From contig JAGTJM010000036.1 of assembly GCA_020747015.1 (NCBI GenBank), forward strand, positions 124,001-188,000: a DNA stretch of 64,000 nucleotides, written 5' to 3'. Positions 19,415-29,496 of the stretch are shown here, one piece after another. Every line of letters begins with the position of its first letter. Within the stretch, counting starts at the first letter, position 1. The DNA comes from Pyrenochaeta sp. MPI-SDFR-AT-0127. Taxonomy: Eukaryota; Ascomycota; Dothideomycetes; Pleosporales; Cucurbitariaceae. Both the position numbers and the translations under genes were made by a program. The notes below the pieces were generated by a model. It did no database searches. It was not told the origin of the DNA and saw nothing but the letters and a program-made list of their open reading frames with translations.

Positions 19415-22131
19415 TTAAATAAGCTGCTGGAATGCACGGTTGAGAGGAGAGCGGAGAGGCTTGACGTCCTTGTAGAAGTCAATGGTAAGCTTAGCACGCT
19501 TCGCAATGCCCTCGGGAGTGAACTCGAATTTCTATGGCATATATCAGCATACTTATTGTGCACAGAGTGATGATGTAGAGAAAACTTACGGCGTAGACCT
19601 CCTTGTATGGGCCAGATGCACCAAATCGGTTAAGACCAAACTGCTCGTGCGAGTACTTCTCCCAACCAAGCGTCGACATGACCTCAACACTCAGCGATGG
19701 GATACCGTCGGGGATGACGGACAGCTTGTAGTCCTTAGGTTGCGCATCAAAGACCTCAACGCAAGGCAGTGACACAACACGAGCTGTGATGCCCTGGTCC
19801 TTGAGGGTCTTGACGGCCTCGAGGCAGAGCGAGACCTCGGAACCAGTGGAAACAAGGGTGATTTGAGCACCCTCGTTCTCGAGCGCAACGTATCCACCCT
19901 TGATACCCTTCTCGAGTGTTGAGCCCTCGAGCTGGGGAAGGTTCTGGCGGGTAAGAGCAAGGATGGAAGGAGTCTCCTTGGACGTAAGCGCCATGTAGTA
20001 GGCAGCCGACGTCTCGTTTCCGTCAGCCGGGCGCCAGACCATCATGTTGGGTAGAGCGCGGAAATGAGCGAGGGTCTCGATAGGCTGATGTGTTGGGCCG
20101 TCCTCGCCAAGACCAATGGAGTCGTGGGTAGCAACGTAGATGACGCGCTGGTGGGAGAGGGAAGAGAGACGGACGGCGCCGGCGGCGTATGAGACAAAGT
20201 TCAAGAAAGTACCACCGGCAGGGATGATGGTGCCGTATGCGGAGAGACCGTTCATGACGGCAGCCATGGCATGCTCACGGACACCGTACCGGATGTATCG
20301 ACCAGCCCACTCGCCGATACCAAGGTCCGGAGGCTGGAAATCAACAGCCTTCTTCCACCGGGTGTTGTTTGAGCCAGTCAAATCAGCAGATCCAGAGACA
20401 AGCTCGGGGATGACATCGTGGATTGCCTCCAAAACGCTCTCGGAGAGCTTTCTTGAGGCAATGGCGGCGTCAGTGGGCTTGTAGGTGGGTAGCTTCTTCT
20501 CCCAACCCTCGGGAAGGTCGCGGGTCAGTCGTCGGGTGAGGTCCTTGTGGAGGTCCTTGTGTTCCTGGCCATACTTCTCGAAGAGCTTGTTCCACTCCTC
20601 CTCGGCGGCGGCACCCTCAGCGGCGTGCTTGTGGTAAAGGTCGTAGACCTCCTGGGGAACGACAAACGACTTGTCTGGGTCGAAGCCGAACTTCTCCTTG
20701 ACCTGCCGGGCATCGTCCGCCTTGAGGGGGTTTCCGTGGACGCCGCCAGTGCCCTGGAGCTTGGAGCCGAAGCCGATGGTGGTGGTGAGCTTGATGATGG
20801 AGGGCTTGTCTGTGACCTTCTTGGCCTCAGCAATGGCCTTCTCGATGCCCTCGAGGTCGGTGTCACCGTTCTCGACGTGTAGCGTGTGCCAGCCGTAGGC
20901 CTCGAATCGCTTCAGAACATCCTCGGTGAAGGCGCACTTGGTGTCACCGTCTGTAGCTTTAGTCAGCCCCCGAAATTCTTCCCGAAAGTGCCAGAGATCT
21001 TACCAATGGAGATGTGGTTGTCGTCGTAGATACCAATAAGGTTTCCAAGCTTCAAGTGGCCAGCCATGGAGGCAGCCTCGCTGGCAATACCCTCCATAAC
21101 GCAACCATCACCGAAGAACATGTAGGTGTGGTTGTTGACCAGGTCGAAGCCAGGCTTGTTGAAGACAGCGGCGGTGTGCGCCTGTGCCATTGCCAGACCG
21201 ACAGCATTGGCGAAACCCTGACCAAGAGGGCCAGTAGTGACCTCGATACCGGGAGTGTCGTGGGCCTCAGGATGGCCTGGTGTGATGCTGTCGACTTGCT
21301 GCGGTGGAATCAGCAGCTGGGCGCGTACAAAAACAGTCGAGTGCTGCAGAGGGGACTTACACGGAAGTGCTTCAGGTCGTCAAGGGTGACCTTGTAGCCG
21401 AAGAGATGGATCAGAGCATACTGGAGCATGCATCCGTGGCCGTTGCTGTGCGCTGCGCGTCAGTACGTCATGATACAAAAATGTGCAAAGAAAGCAGCCA
21501 CGGCCAGACGAGGCAGCGGAGCAGCGCGGAACTGCTAATCAGGCCCACAAAAGCCACGGAGACCATTTCCGCGACCTGTGGGCACAAGAAAAGCAAAGTG
21601 TCGCTGCGTCCAGATTTCCCCGCGGAAATGCGTTCCAGGAGCGGCGTTGGAATGCTTCCACTTGCGCTGCGCCCTGGGCTGCCGCCACTGTCTAGGCGAG
21701 CGTAACACAAAAAGCGGGTGAGAGAGTCGAGGAGTACGTACGAGAGCACGAAACGGTCGCGGTTGAGCCAATTGGGGTTCTTTGGGTTGAAAGTCATGAA
21801 CTTGTTCCAGAGGACGTGGGCCACTGGGGCCATGCCCATGGGGGCGCCAGGATGGCCAGAGTTGGCTTCAATTGTGGCATCGACCTGGCAAACACCTGAT
21901 TGTCAGCCAATTGACACCCTCAGGCTCATACAAAACGGGCGGCGGGCGCGCAGTGTTGGGCCAGAAAAAAAAACCACCAGCGTGGCGGGGTAGCTGTTTG
22001 GTGAGGGACAGGTGAAGATTGGCGGGGCAGAGGATAAGGACGGCCAAGGCAGGGAAGGGGGAGGGGCAACAACATACCGCGAGGGTTCGGATGGTGTTGA
22101 TGGCGAGCTCGTCGACTTTTCCGTACGGCAT
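19415..22131 (-). CDS. tkl1: Transketolase
   Basis: Transketolase moves two-carbon ketol units between sugar phosphates in the non-oxidative pentose phosphate pathway, using thiamine diphosphate and Mg2+. Six exons join in frame: 22131-22078, 21884-21742, 21445-21361, 21298-21004, 20950-19590 and 19531-19415, giving 684 residues, the usual length. Introns are 193, 296, 62, 53 and 58 bp; the first two are long for this window. Visible marks: EANSGHPGAPMGMAP, RDRFVLSNGHGCML across the second joint, the ThDP motif GDGCVMEG...YDDNHIS, the catalytic-site IGLGEDGPTHQPIE and RFEAYGWHTLHV. The last intron joins KEVYA to KFEFTPEGIAKRA. Cytosolic, no targeting signal. Identification is firm along the whole length. 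Confidence 0.96.
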
Positions 22132-23224
22132 GATGGGCAGACTGTCGATGGGGAAAAGAAAGAGTGAAGAGAGAGAGAGAGAGCGCCGGGAGTGGGTTGG
22201 GGGGGCAAAGTCTAAGGTTTTGTAGAGTAGTGGGGTGCTTTTCTGCTCTGCCTGCCATGCCCATAGTGACGACTGATTAATCCGCCGTCCCCACAACAAA
22301 GCCCGATTGCCCTCCCACCCAGTCGCCGCCGCCAGGCGAGGCCTTGTCGCGGGTCTGAGTAAGCCCAGTCGACCGCTGACTGACTGTCACTAACATCTGG
22401 TCCTCTTCCCTATACCGTCCAGCCTGCCCATTGCCCACCCTCGACTCGTTCAAACGCCGGACGGACACCGACAACGGCAACCGTCGTGTCTACCCTTCTC
22501 TCACCTTGTGCGCCGCTGCGAGTGACATGCTCCTGTCAACAGCCTCTAGCTATCTCTCCCTTTCCCTCCCTCTCTCCCACCCGCTCTGTCTCTCTCTCTC
22601 TCGTAACACAATAACAATCACGACAACACCACAATTCTTCCGGCGGCTATCGCGTACCGGAATCGGCGCCGCGGCCGGCACGGAGAAGTGTACATGAGGC
22701 TCAAATCGTGACCCCCAATCTGCCCATAAAAAGCCGCACCATTTATCCTATTCTCCGAGGCGCTCTTGCAAACCCTCTGCTTTCCACGAGCGTGGGACTT
22801 GCAGTTGTCAGGGCAATTGGGTAAACCCGCGCCGTTGGGTTAGTCTAATCAGCGCTGGCCTATTTGGCATACTCAACATTCTTTCCCGGTCCCCATGCCA
22901 AGCCCGATGCAGGAACAGCTCAACACGAGTGCAGCCCAGATAACAGACCAAGCAAAGTGACTTGCTGCAAACTTTGAGGCGACGATGCTTAAGATGCAAT
23001 TCAAACTATCTACTCCTACACAATGCTAATGCTGACTTGATGTATGAAAAAATGTTCCAATGAGCGCTGTGGGTATCTTGTACTGTACAAATAGGCTAAG
23101 AAACGTCGTCTCGACTGAGGTGTCTTCATGTCCCATCGATGATTAAAATAAACGTACCGAAAAGAAAGAAATGTTCAAGAAGTGAAGGTGTGTGAGTGTG
23201 AGTGAGTGAGTGTCTCCAATCCTC
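22132..23224. promoter_or_regulatory. Transketolase promoter with GA and CT tracts
   Basis: About 1.1 kb upstream of transketolase and downstream of the CFEM gene. A GA-repeat lies at about 22167-22183, just 36-52 bases before the start codon, and a pyrimidine-rich tract with CT repeats lies at about 22553-22607. Such tracts are common in promoters of highly expressed fungal genes; a regulatory role is inference. No further gene is seen. Confidence 0.5.
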
Positions 23225-25483
23225 TCATCTACGTCCACCATTTCCCCAACCCACGGAAATAAAAAGATCGTCTCCTTTTCTCGTCGGCGTCAACCGCGGC
23301 ACCCACACTGGGCTCTTCATCCCCTCAGCATCAACATCCACGTCCCTGCCTACATTGACCTCCATCATCTCGTCCCGTCGTCTTCGCACATTGAGTGGCT
23401 TTACAACCGCAGGCTCGTACATTATCGGGCTCTTCGACCACACTCCACTTTGCACCTTGCTCTTGCGATCGAGCTTCGATGCTGGCGTGGCTGTCCAGCT
23501 CTCCGTGCTATTGCTGCGTACGTGTGCGCGAGCCTTGCGCGGTGGGTTGGTGAAGGGATCTCTGTGCGGGCTGTTGAGCCGGGGACGTGTCTCCAAAAGG
23601 GGAGGCGGGAGGTCGTGATGTCGTTTTTGAAGAATGGTTGCGTGCTCGGGAGGCCTGCGCGACGCCTTTTGAGGTTGGCTAGGGGACCTGTGGTGGAGAG
23701 GACTACGAGGACTCCGTGGCACGAGCTGGTTCGACGACCGTGGGACCTTCGGGTACCGCAGGTTTGAAATTGGTGACTCTGCCACTGGAGATAGCTGTTG
23801 CACGTTGTCATCAGAGAGCTGTTTGTCGTCATCTTCGTCTTCAGGCGTGGGATCGTTCGGGTCGGCCGTCTCGAACGAGGTTTGCGATGACAGAGAATCC
23901 CGAATGTTCGTCGAGGCACGAGAAGGTGTGCGCGAGACGGTGCTGAGCGACTTTTTCGACTTGATCTGCACAGTTTGGGGTGATTCCTTCCGTGCTGGAC
24001 TGGCTCGCGGTGTAGGCCGAGGGTACGTTGAAAGGTAGTAGTCGAGTATGTCTCCGTTATTGCCAGGCTCTCGAGAGCTCGCTGTGGTCGACTTTGATTC
24101 AAAAGAGGAGGAAGGAGTCATCTGGATTGGCGGTGCAAGACGAATGCGTGATGTAGGCTGGACAGGTTTTGGCGAGCCATTGGATGGCATCTCGGCAACA
24201 ATGACTCTTCTAGGTTGAGGTCTCTCATGACGAATAGGAATGTTGAGAAACAGCTCGGATCGCCGTGCTGCTTGACGAGAAGTCGTATTGACCACAGACG
24301 CGGGTCTGGAAGGCTGAAGCGCCCTAATCGGTGGAACGGCGACAGGCGGTGTCGGTAACAACACTGAGGACCTACGTCGCGCGGGGAGATCATCCTCTTC
24401 GAAGACGGTGTTCTGTGTGAGAGTACTGATTGGTCGGAAGGAGACATCAAGTTGCGACTGATTGGTAACCTGTTGGTGCTCCGGGACAGCTCTCACAGCA
24501 GTCTTGGGCGCTGCAGAGTTACCGTCCAGCTCGGCACTTATAGCAATTCCTATCTGATCGAGCGGCAAAGATGAGTTAGAAGAGCTGTTTGAAGTTCCAA
24601 CGCCAAGTCGTTGAACTGGACGAGACCCCTTTGGCGGAGCATGCCTGTCACCTTTGCGTATAGCTGGGTGAGGTGGCAGAGGAAATTGCTTGGGCGGCTC
24701 GGAACGGCGGTCCACTGAAACGTAGTGTGAAAATCGTGCAGATTGTTTCTTCTGGCGTCGACTTTGTCCCTTCTCATCCGAATCCAGGACAAACTTTCGC
24801 TCTCTTCGTCTTCGTAAGCACACACTCAGAGCCATGAGCCCAACAGCAAAAATGAAAGCCGCCACAGCAGCCACCGACAAGCCCGCAATCTGTGCCGGTG
24901 ACATCTTGGTAGGAGCTTCTGGCGCGATCGTTGCCGGTGCTGGAGTGGACGACACTTGAGAAGTGGCAGATGGAAGGGTCGCGATGGAGTCCACGAAAAT
25001 GGATTGTGTCGGACGCACTTGACTCCGAAGTGTCGACGTAGTAATCGAAGTGATAGTAGAGACTGGTCGTGAAGATGTTGAGGTTGTGCGTGGAGCACTG
25101 CTAGCAACGACTGTGAGGGCCGTCTTGGTGGGCATGACGGCGTCCTTTTGCCCAAGGCAGACGTTATATGCTGAGGCCGCACTTCGGTCTACTGCAGGAC
25201 AGGATGAATATATGCAACCCAGAGCCACTTCACCCAGTGACTCTCCCATATTACTATAACGAGAGCAAAGACATTCGATACCTTGTGGGACAGTACATGC
25301 TACAGGAAATCTCTCGGCCAGCGAAGCCTGAAGACATGACTGTGCGCAGAGGGGAACGTCTTGTTGAAGCGCGTTTGGAAGTGAACTTGTGCTTGAAGTG
25401 ACAGTAGGAGCTGCCTTGAGCGGCGAAGCTGCGATTAGAGAGGCCGTAGTGATGCATAGCCTTTTCAAATGGCTCAAAAGCAT
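23225..25483 (-). CDS. CFEM-domain membrane protein with long cytoplasmic tail
   Basis: This single-exon gene codes for 752 residues. A signal peptide (about residues 1-25) is followed by a CFEM domain with exactly eight cysteines at 46, 50, 63, 71, 73, 90, 95 and 109, starting with the family signature PxCAxxC. A Ser/Thr-rich stalk (about 120-195), one membrane helix (about 199-221, AGLSVAAVAAFIFAVGLMAL) and a stop-transfer CLRRRRERK follow. The remaining 520 residues are cytoplasmic, low in complexity and rich in S, P, R and T. CFEM proteins are fungal surface proteins; some bind haem, others act as sensors such as Pth11-like receptors. The haem-binding Asp three residues before CxC is Gly68 here, so haem binding is doubtful. 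With one helix and a long basic tail it resembles a surface sensor. I see no kinase or other catalytic domain in the tail. Confidence 0.85.
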   Translation of the reverse strand: MLLSHLKRLCITTASLIAASPLKAAPTVTSSTSSLPNALQQDVPLCAQSCLQASLAERFPVACTVPQGIECLCSRYSNMGESLGEVALGCIYSSCPAVDRSAASAYNVCLGQKDAVMPTKTALTVVASSAPRTTSTSSRPVSTITSITTSTLRSQVRPTQSIFVDSIATLPSATSQVSSTPAPATIAPEAPTKMSPAQIAGLSVAAVAAFIFAVGLMALSVCLRRRRERKFVLDSDEKGQSRRQKKQSARFSHYVSVDRRSEPPKQFPLPPHPAIRKGDRHAPPKGSRPVQRLGVGTSNSSSNSSLPLDQIGIAISAELDGNSAAPKTAVRAVPEHQQVTNQSQLDVSFRPISTLTQNTVFEEDDLPARRRSSVLLPTPPVAVPPIRALQPSRPASVVNTTSRQAARRSELFLNIPIRHERPQPRRVIVAEMPSNGSPKPVQPTSRIRLAPPIQMTPSSSFESKSTTASSREPGNNGDILDYYLSTYPRPTPRASPARKESPQTVQIKSKKSLSTVSRTPSRASTNIRDSLSSQTSFETADPNDPTPEDEDDDKQLSDDNVQQLSPVAESPISNLRYPKVPRSSNQLVPRSPRSPLHHRSPSQPQKASRRPPEHATILQKRHHDLPPPLLETRPRLNSPHRDPFTNPPRKARAHVRSNSTESWTATPASKLDRKSKVQSGVWSKSPIMYEPAVVKPLNVRRRRDEMMEVNVGRDVDVDAEGMKSPVWVPRLTPTRKGDDLFISVGWGNGGRR

Positions 25484-27389
25484 AGTTGTACAAAATCTGT
25501 ACAGCTGTCAGCTACATCGTTCCGTGGAGCAGAGAGTGGGACGAGTAACTCACTAAGAGATCTAGACATGAGGAGAATGCAAAGAAGCGCTGAGCCAGCA
25601 GCGAAATGAACAAGGAAATTCAAGGAGAGAACTCAAGGAAATTCGTCACGCATTCTCCGTCTCATGAAATGTTGTTGAAGCCTACAAAGGAAATACGACG
25701 GGGGGATGGTAGGTTGTGAATATGTATCGGCACCTTTGCCAGCCGCCTTGTCAGAGTTGTGCCTGGGCAACCGCCGAGGCGTCGTGCTAGTGGATTCTCG
25801 AAGTCGTTGCTACCCATGGTAAGCGCTCGGAAGTTTCCCAAAGAATGATTGACTAGCAACTCGTCGGGTGCATGATGTTGTGACGCAGACGTGCTATTCT
25901 AGGCGCTGGCCATGGTGCGCTAAGCGCCCGAGGTCAATGCTCGCCTGTCGCAACAACCAGTAGATGCTCGACAATTCTGCAATTCTCGTGCAGAGCACTA
26001 AAAACAAATCTTGGCCTACGTGTGCATCGCAATACTAAAGTGCATTGTCGGTCAATATGTCAACCCAAAAGAGCTGCATTGCCATGCTTGGTGAGGGACG
26101 CATCTGCAGTGGTTCGTGCATGGGGTGACACTCGAACAGTGCCTCTCGACCGACAGTCGATGACTCTCTACGGTCGCCTGAGAGTTGACCAGATCAGAGC
26201 CACGGCCAGCCTCGGGATTTGATTCGACTCGATGCTTCTGTGCTGCGCATGCCCGAGGTCCAGACGGCTTTGAATCCTCCATCGACGCCCAATAGCTGAG
26301 ATACCTAGGTCCGATATGAAGACGATATAATAAGCAGAATTAGTGTAGACAAATAGTCGACGTCCATTTGTCGCAGTAAGTCTCAGTATACACTAGGCAT
26401 GCAAGATGACTGTGTACAAGTCTGAGCGCTAAGATGGCAAATCTCGTAACGGCTTCTATAAGCATTTTCTGAAACGAGTACTAGGGGAGTATTATTGAGG
26501 TATTGAGTAGTGGATAATACTCGGATAGGTGGAAATAGACGGGGGGGTCAAAGGTCTGGTATCAAGAAAGACAGAACCCCTTCGTGGTGTGATAGAATTG
26601 AGGCAGAATGCCATTGTTGCAGTTCATGTACCTCATATATCGGTGGCAACGGATATGATTTGTCTGTATTTCGATTGTGACAAGGAGATTCTGGTCTTTA
26701 ACTGCGCTCACATCGACTTTGCCCTCTGCATACTCCAGACGCCTAAGATTGTGGGGCGCGCCGAGCATATATAATAGGTCTTACGAAGTTGTGTAACGTC
26801 AACTCATTTAGTTAGATTGCATACAGTAGAGCTGCAGAAGTACAGCCCCATTAAGTATTCAGCTCCACTTTTACTCGCTTCGACAGCTCCTATAGGGCTT
26901 GTGGTGTTCGTATGAGCCACACTGGTATAGGAAGGCTACGAGGATGGTACTAGTTACACAATAGATTTGGAGACTGATCAAAAGGCAACCCCCGAGAATT
27001 AGACACATAGATGAGTTATACAGTGTGATAACAACGCCCAGAAACTCCAAGAAGCAGAAAGACTAAGACAAAACGTATGTGTGAGCACTTCAGACTCACA
27101 CTGTCGAAATGGGAAAAAGAAACAGCTGCAGAGTTGCCAACTGCAGCATGTTACGCGAGCACTCTCGAGGTCGCACGTCCTTTCATGGCCCCGGGAGTCA
27201 AGACAGGGGATTCCCAGGGGGCCAACAGTACCCCCAAGCAATCACCATCAGCAGCAGCTTCACCGGTCCTGCTGCCATAATTGCATAGTATGGTGTTTGA
27301 ATCTTGCTACCATTGTTTTAAACCGCTTCAATATTGTAATTGTTTGTGCGAAACATTGCTCATCAGTCAGTTACTTCTTTTCACTTGCC
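25484..27389. other. Intergenic, no gene seen
   Basis: A 1.9 kb spacer between two divergent genes. The palindromic octamer ACCTAGGT occurs at 26303-26310. Short frames such as 26529-26774 have no recognisable product. Confidence 0.45.
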
Positions 27390-29496
27390 ATGGATCCTGA
27401 AACTCGGTTGGAGCTTGAGACGGTGATGAACAGGTCAGTGGACCCAGTAAATATAGGAAGGCATCGTCTTGATATGATAGTAAACAGCTCGAGCACAGAG
27501 CTTATCGACACTAAGCACTCCACGTTAGACAATGCGCATGGTCACATCCAAACGAATAGTTCGGGGACTCGCGAGTTCATGCGCCTTTTCAAGCTTCAAA
27601 TCTTTTCTCTATTCTGGGCCTGGAAAGCACCACTGGAACGTCCAAAGGTTGCCATCTACGGTAATCGCTCCATAGCAGCCCTCCATGCCTTACTTCATGT
27701 AGTACCCCTCGGCGGTGCTATACCGCTTCTAGTTCTCAACTGGACTTCATACTTCATAGGTCTGGCACCTCCTGACGCCAGGTCTCTTCAGTTCGCTGCA
27801 AAGTTCCACGAGATTCTGATGCAGGCCTCTATTTTCGAAATTATTCTTGCAATCATTCGCTCGCAAATTGTAGAAGACTATGTCCCTCTGGGAGCCCTCT
27901 CAGCTTCAATGCAGGCATCCCAGTTGTCATACATTTGGTCACTAGACTTCGTAGCCGCAGTCGCCCACTCTGCCAGTCATGGTTGGCGAAAGATGCTAGT
28001 CGTCGCGATGATCCTGCTACTCACCATATTGACTGCTCTCGTCGGCCCTTCCAGTGCCGTTCTCATGATTCCTCGTGCCGGACTTCCGCATGTTCTGGAA
28101 ACAGTCGAACAACACGCGAATATCTCTACAAAGGAATTATTTCCAGATCGTGTCAACAAGACGCATAATATGAACTTGTATGTGCACATCCGCGGATTGG
28201 GCCAATCACTTTGTCCGACTGACGATCAACAGCAACCTTGATAAATTGAATATTGGTCCATTCATGTCTGAGCTCGAACAGGAGGACTACGACTCTCAAA
28301 CAATTCCTTATTCTGCAAACATGGGTTTGTGGAGGGTCCTACGCCTTTCAACGCATAGGAGGTTTACATACAAACCTAGTGGGTTATGGTATTCAACGAC
28401 TGCCACAATTCCAACTCGAGTTGCCTTGGAGACTATGTTCTCAGGAGATGCACGTAAGCTTACGATTGGGAATAATAACACAATGTTGGTCCACATACCG
28501 CATCCGCTAGTTGTGGCAAGATGTACACCGAGCGTTTCAGCTGAAAAAGAAGACATGATTATTCCCTATCTCCAAGACGACGGCATCAAAGAGGGCAGGC
28601 TTTTGAGCGTGAGTACTCTTATCCATACTTACATAGAGCGAGGAGTTTCCAACGAGACCATGCTTGACTCACTGCCACCAATCTGGTTGCCCTCACCAGA
28701 GCTCAACAGCTCTTCAGTTATCGGAGTCTTTACGGACCCCCCTTCCTACTGCCGTGACAACTTATCTTACCCCATTTCGGTTATGTACGCAGAAGAACAT
28801 CGAAATACGACAAGCACATGTCTCCCTCTATTGACATGCAGTGTATCTGCATTCTGGGAAGTGTCCAGACACGAAACCGTGATCGTAGGCGGAAAACCGA
28901 TGGCGCAAACATCCGAATTCGTTGATGCTGGTTTCAGCAAAGTTAGTTATCAGAACCCCATCGCGTTGGACTTAGCACGCATACCTTTGTTCAATGACGC
29001 GAACTTCACTCGGTCATTACAGATAACTCCTTATGGCTTGTGTCTGGCAGCCATGATGGTAACCGCTCTCGCCGAAGTCCCGAGTCGTTTTGCATTGTCC
29101 ACAATACCCACAAACACAACAATACTTCCCATCTACAAATTCACGTGGGTAAAGCACGGATACGGATACAATCTTTCGCCTACCTCCGTGCGCCTCTCGT
29201 TTTCTATCATTGCAATGTATTGCACAGTGGCCATTGCATATCTGCTCTACGTGCTCTTCACTGGAACTACATCATCAGCGTGGAATTCACCTATTGAGCT
29301 CGTTTTACTTGCACTACGGTCTCGACGGCCAGACAACCTGGACCATGTATCAGTCGGAGCCGAATGTTTGAAAACCTACCAAAAGGCAGTTGGGATACGG
29401 GTCAATAGCAAAGAAGAGCTTGAACTTGTGTTTGCGGATACGAGAGACGTTGGGGCGAACGAGTTACACAAGATTGTTCGAAACCAGTCTTATTAG
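27390..29496 (+). CDS. Uncharacterised multi-helix membrane protein
   Basis: I do not recognise a named family. Two exons, 27390-28177 and 28233-29496, joined by a 55 bp intron (GTATGT donor, CTGAC branch point, CAACAG acceptor) give 683 residues. Without splicing the first frame stops at 28241. The N-terminal 60 residues are soluble; then come three hydrophobic segments (around LHVVPLGGAIPLLVLNW, the FEIILAIIR stretch and LVVAMILLLTILTALVG), a 400-residue region with many N-x-S/T sites and several cysteines that is probably outside the cell or in the lumen, and one strong helix near the end (LSFSIIAMYCTVAIAYLLYVLF) followed by a short cytoplasmic tail. This layout is common to several lineage-specific fungal families, DUF3176-like ones included, but the DUF3176 opening motif is not evident. 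An in-frame ATG at 27081 could extend it, though that segment reads like untranslated sequence. Confidence 0.75.
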
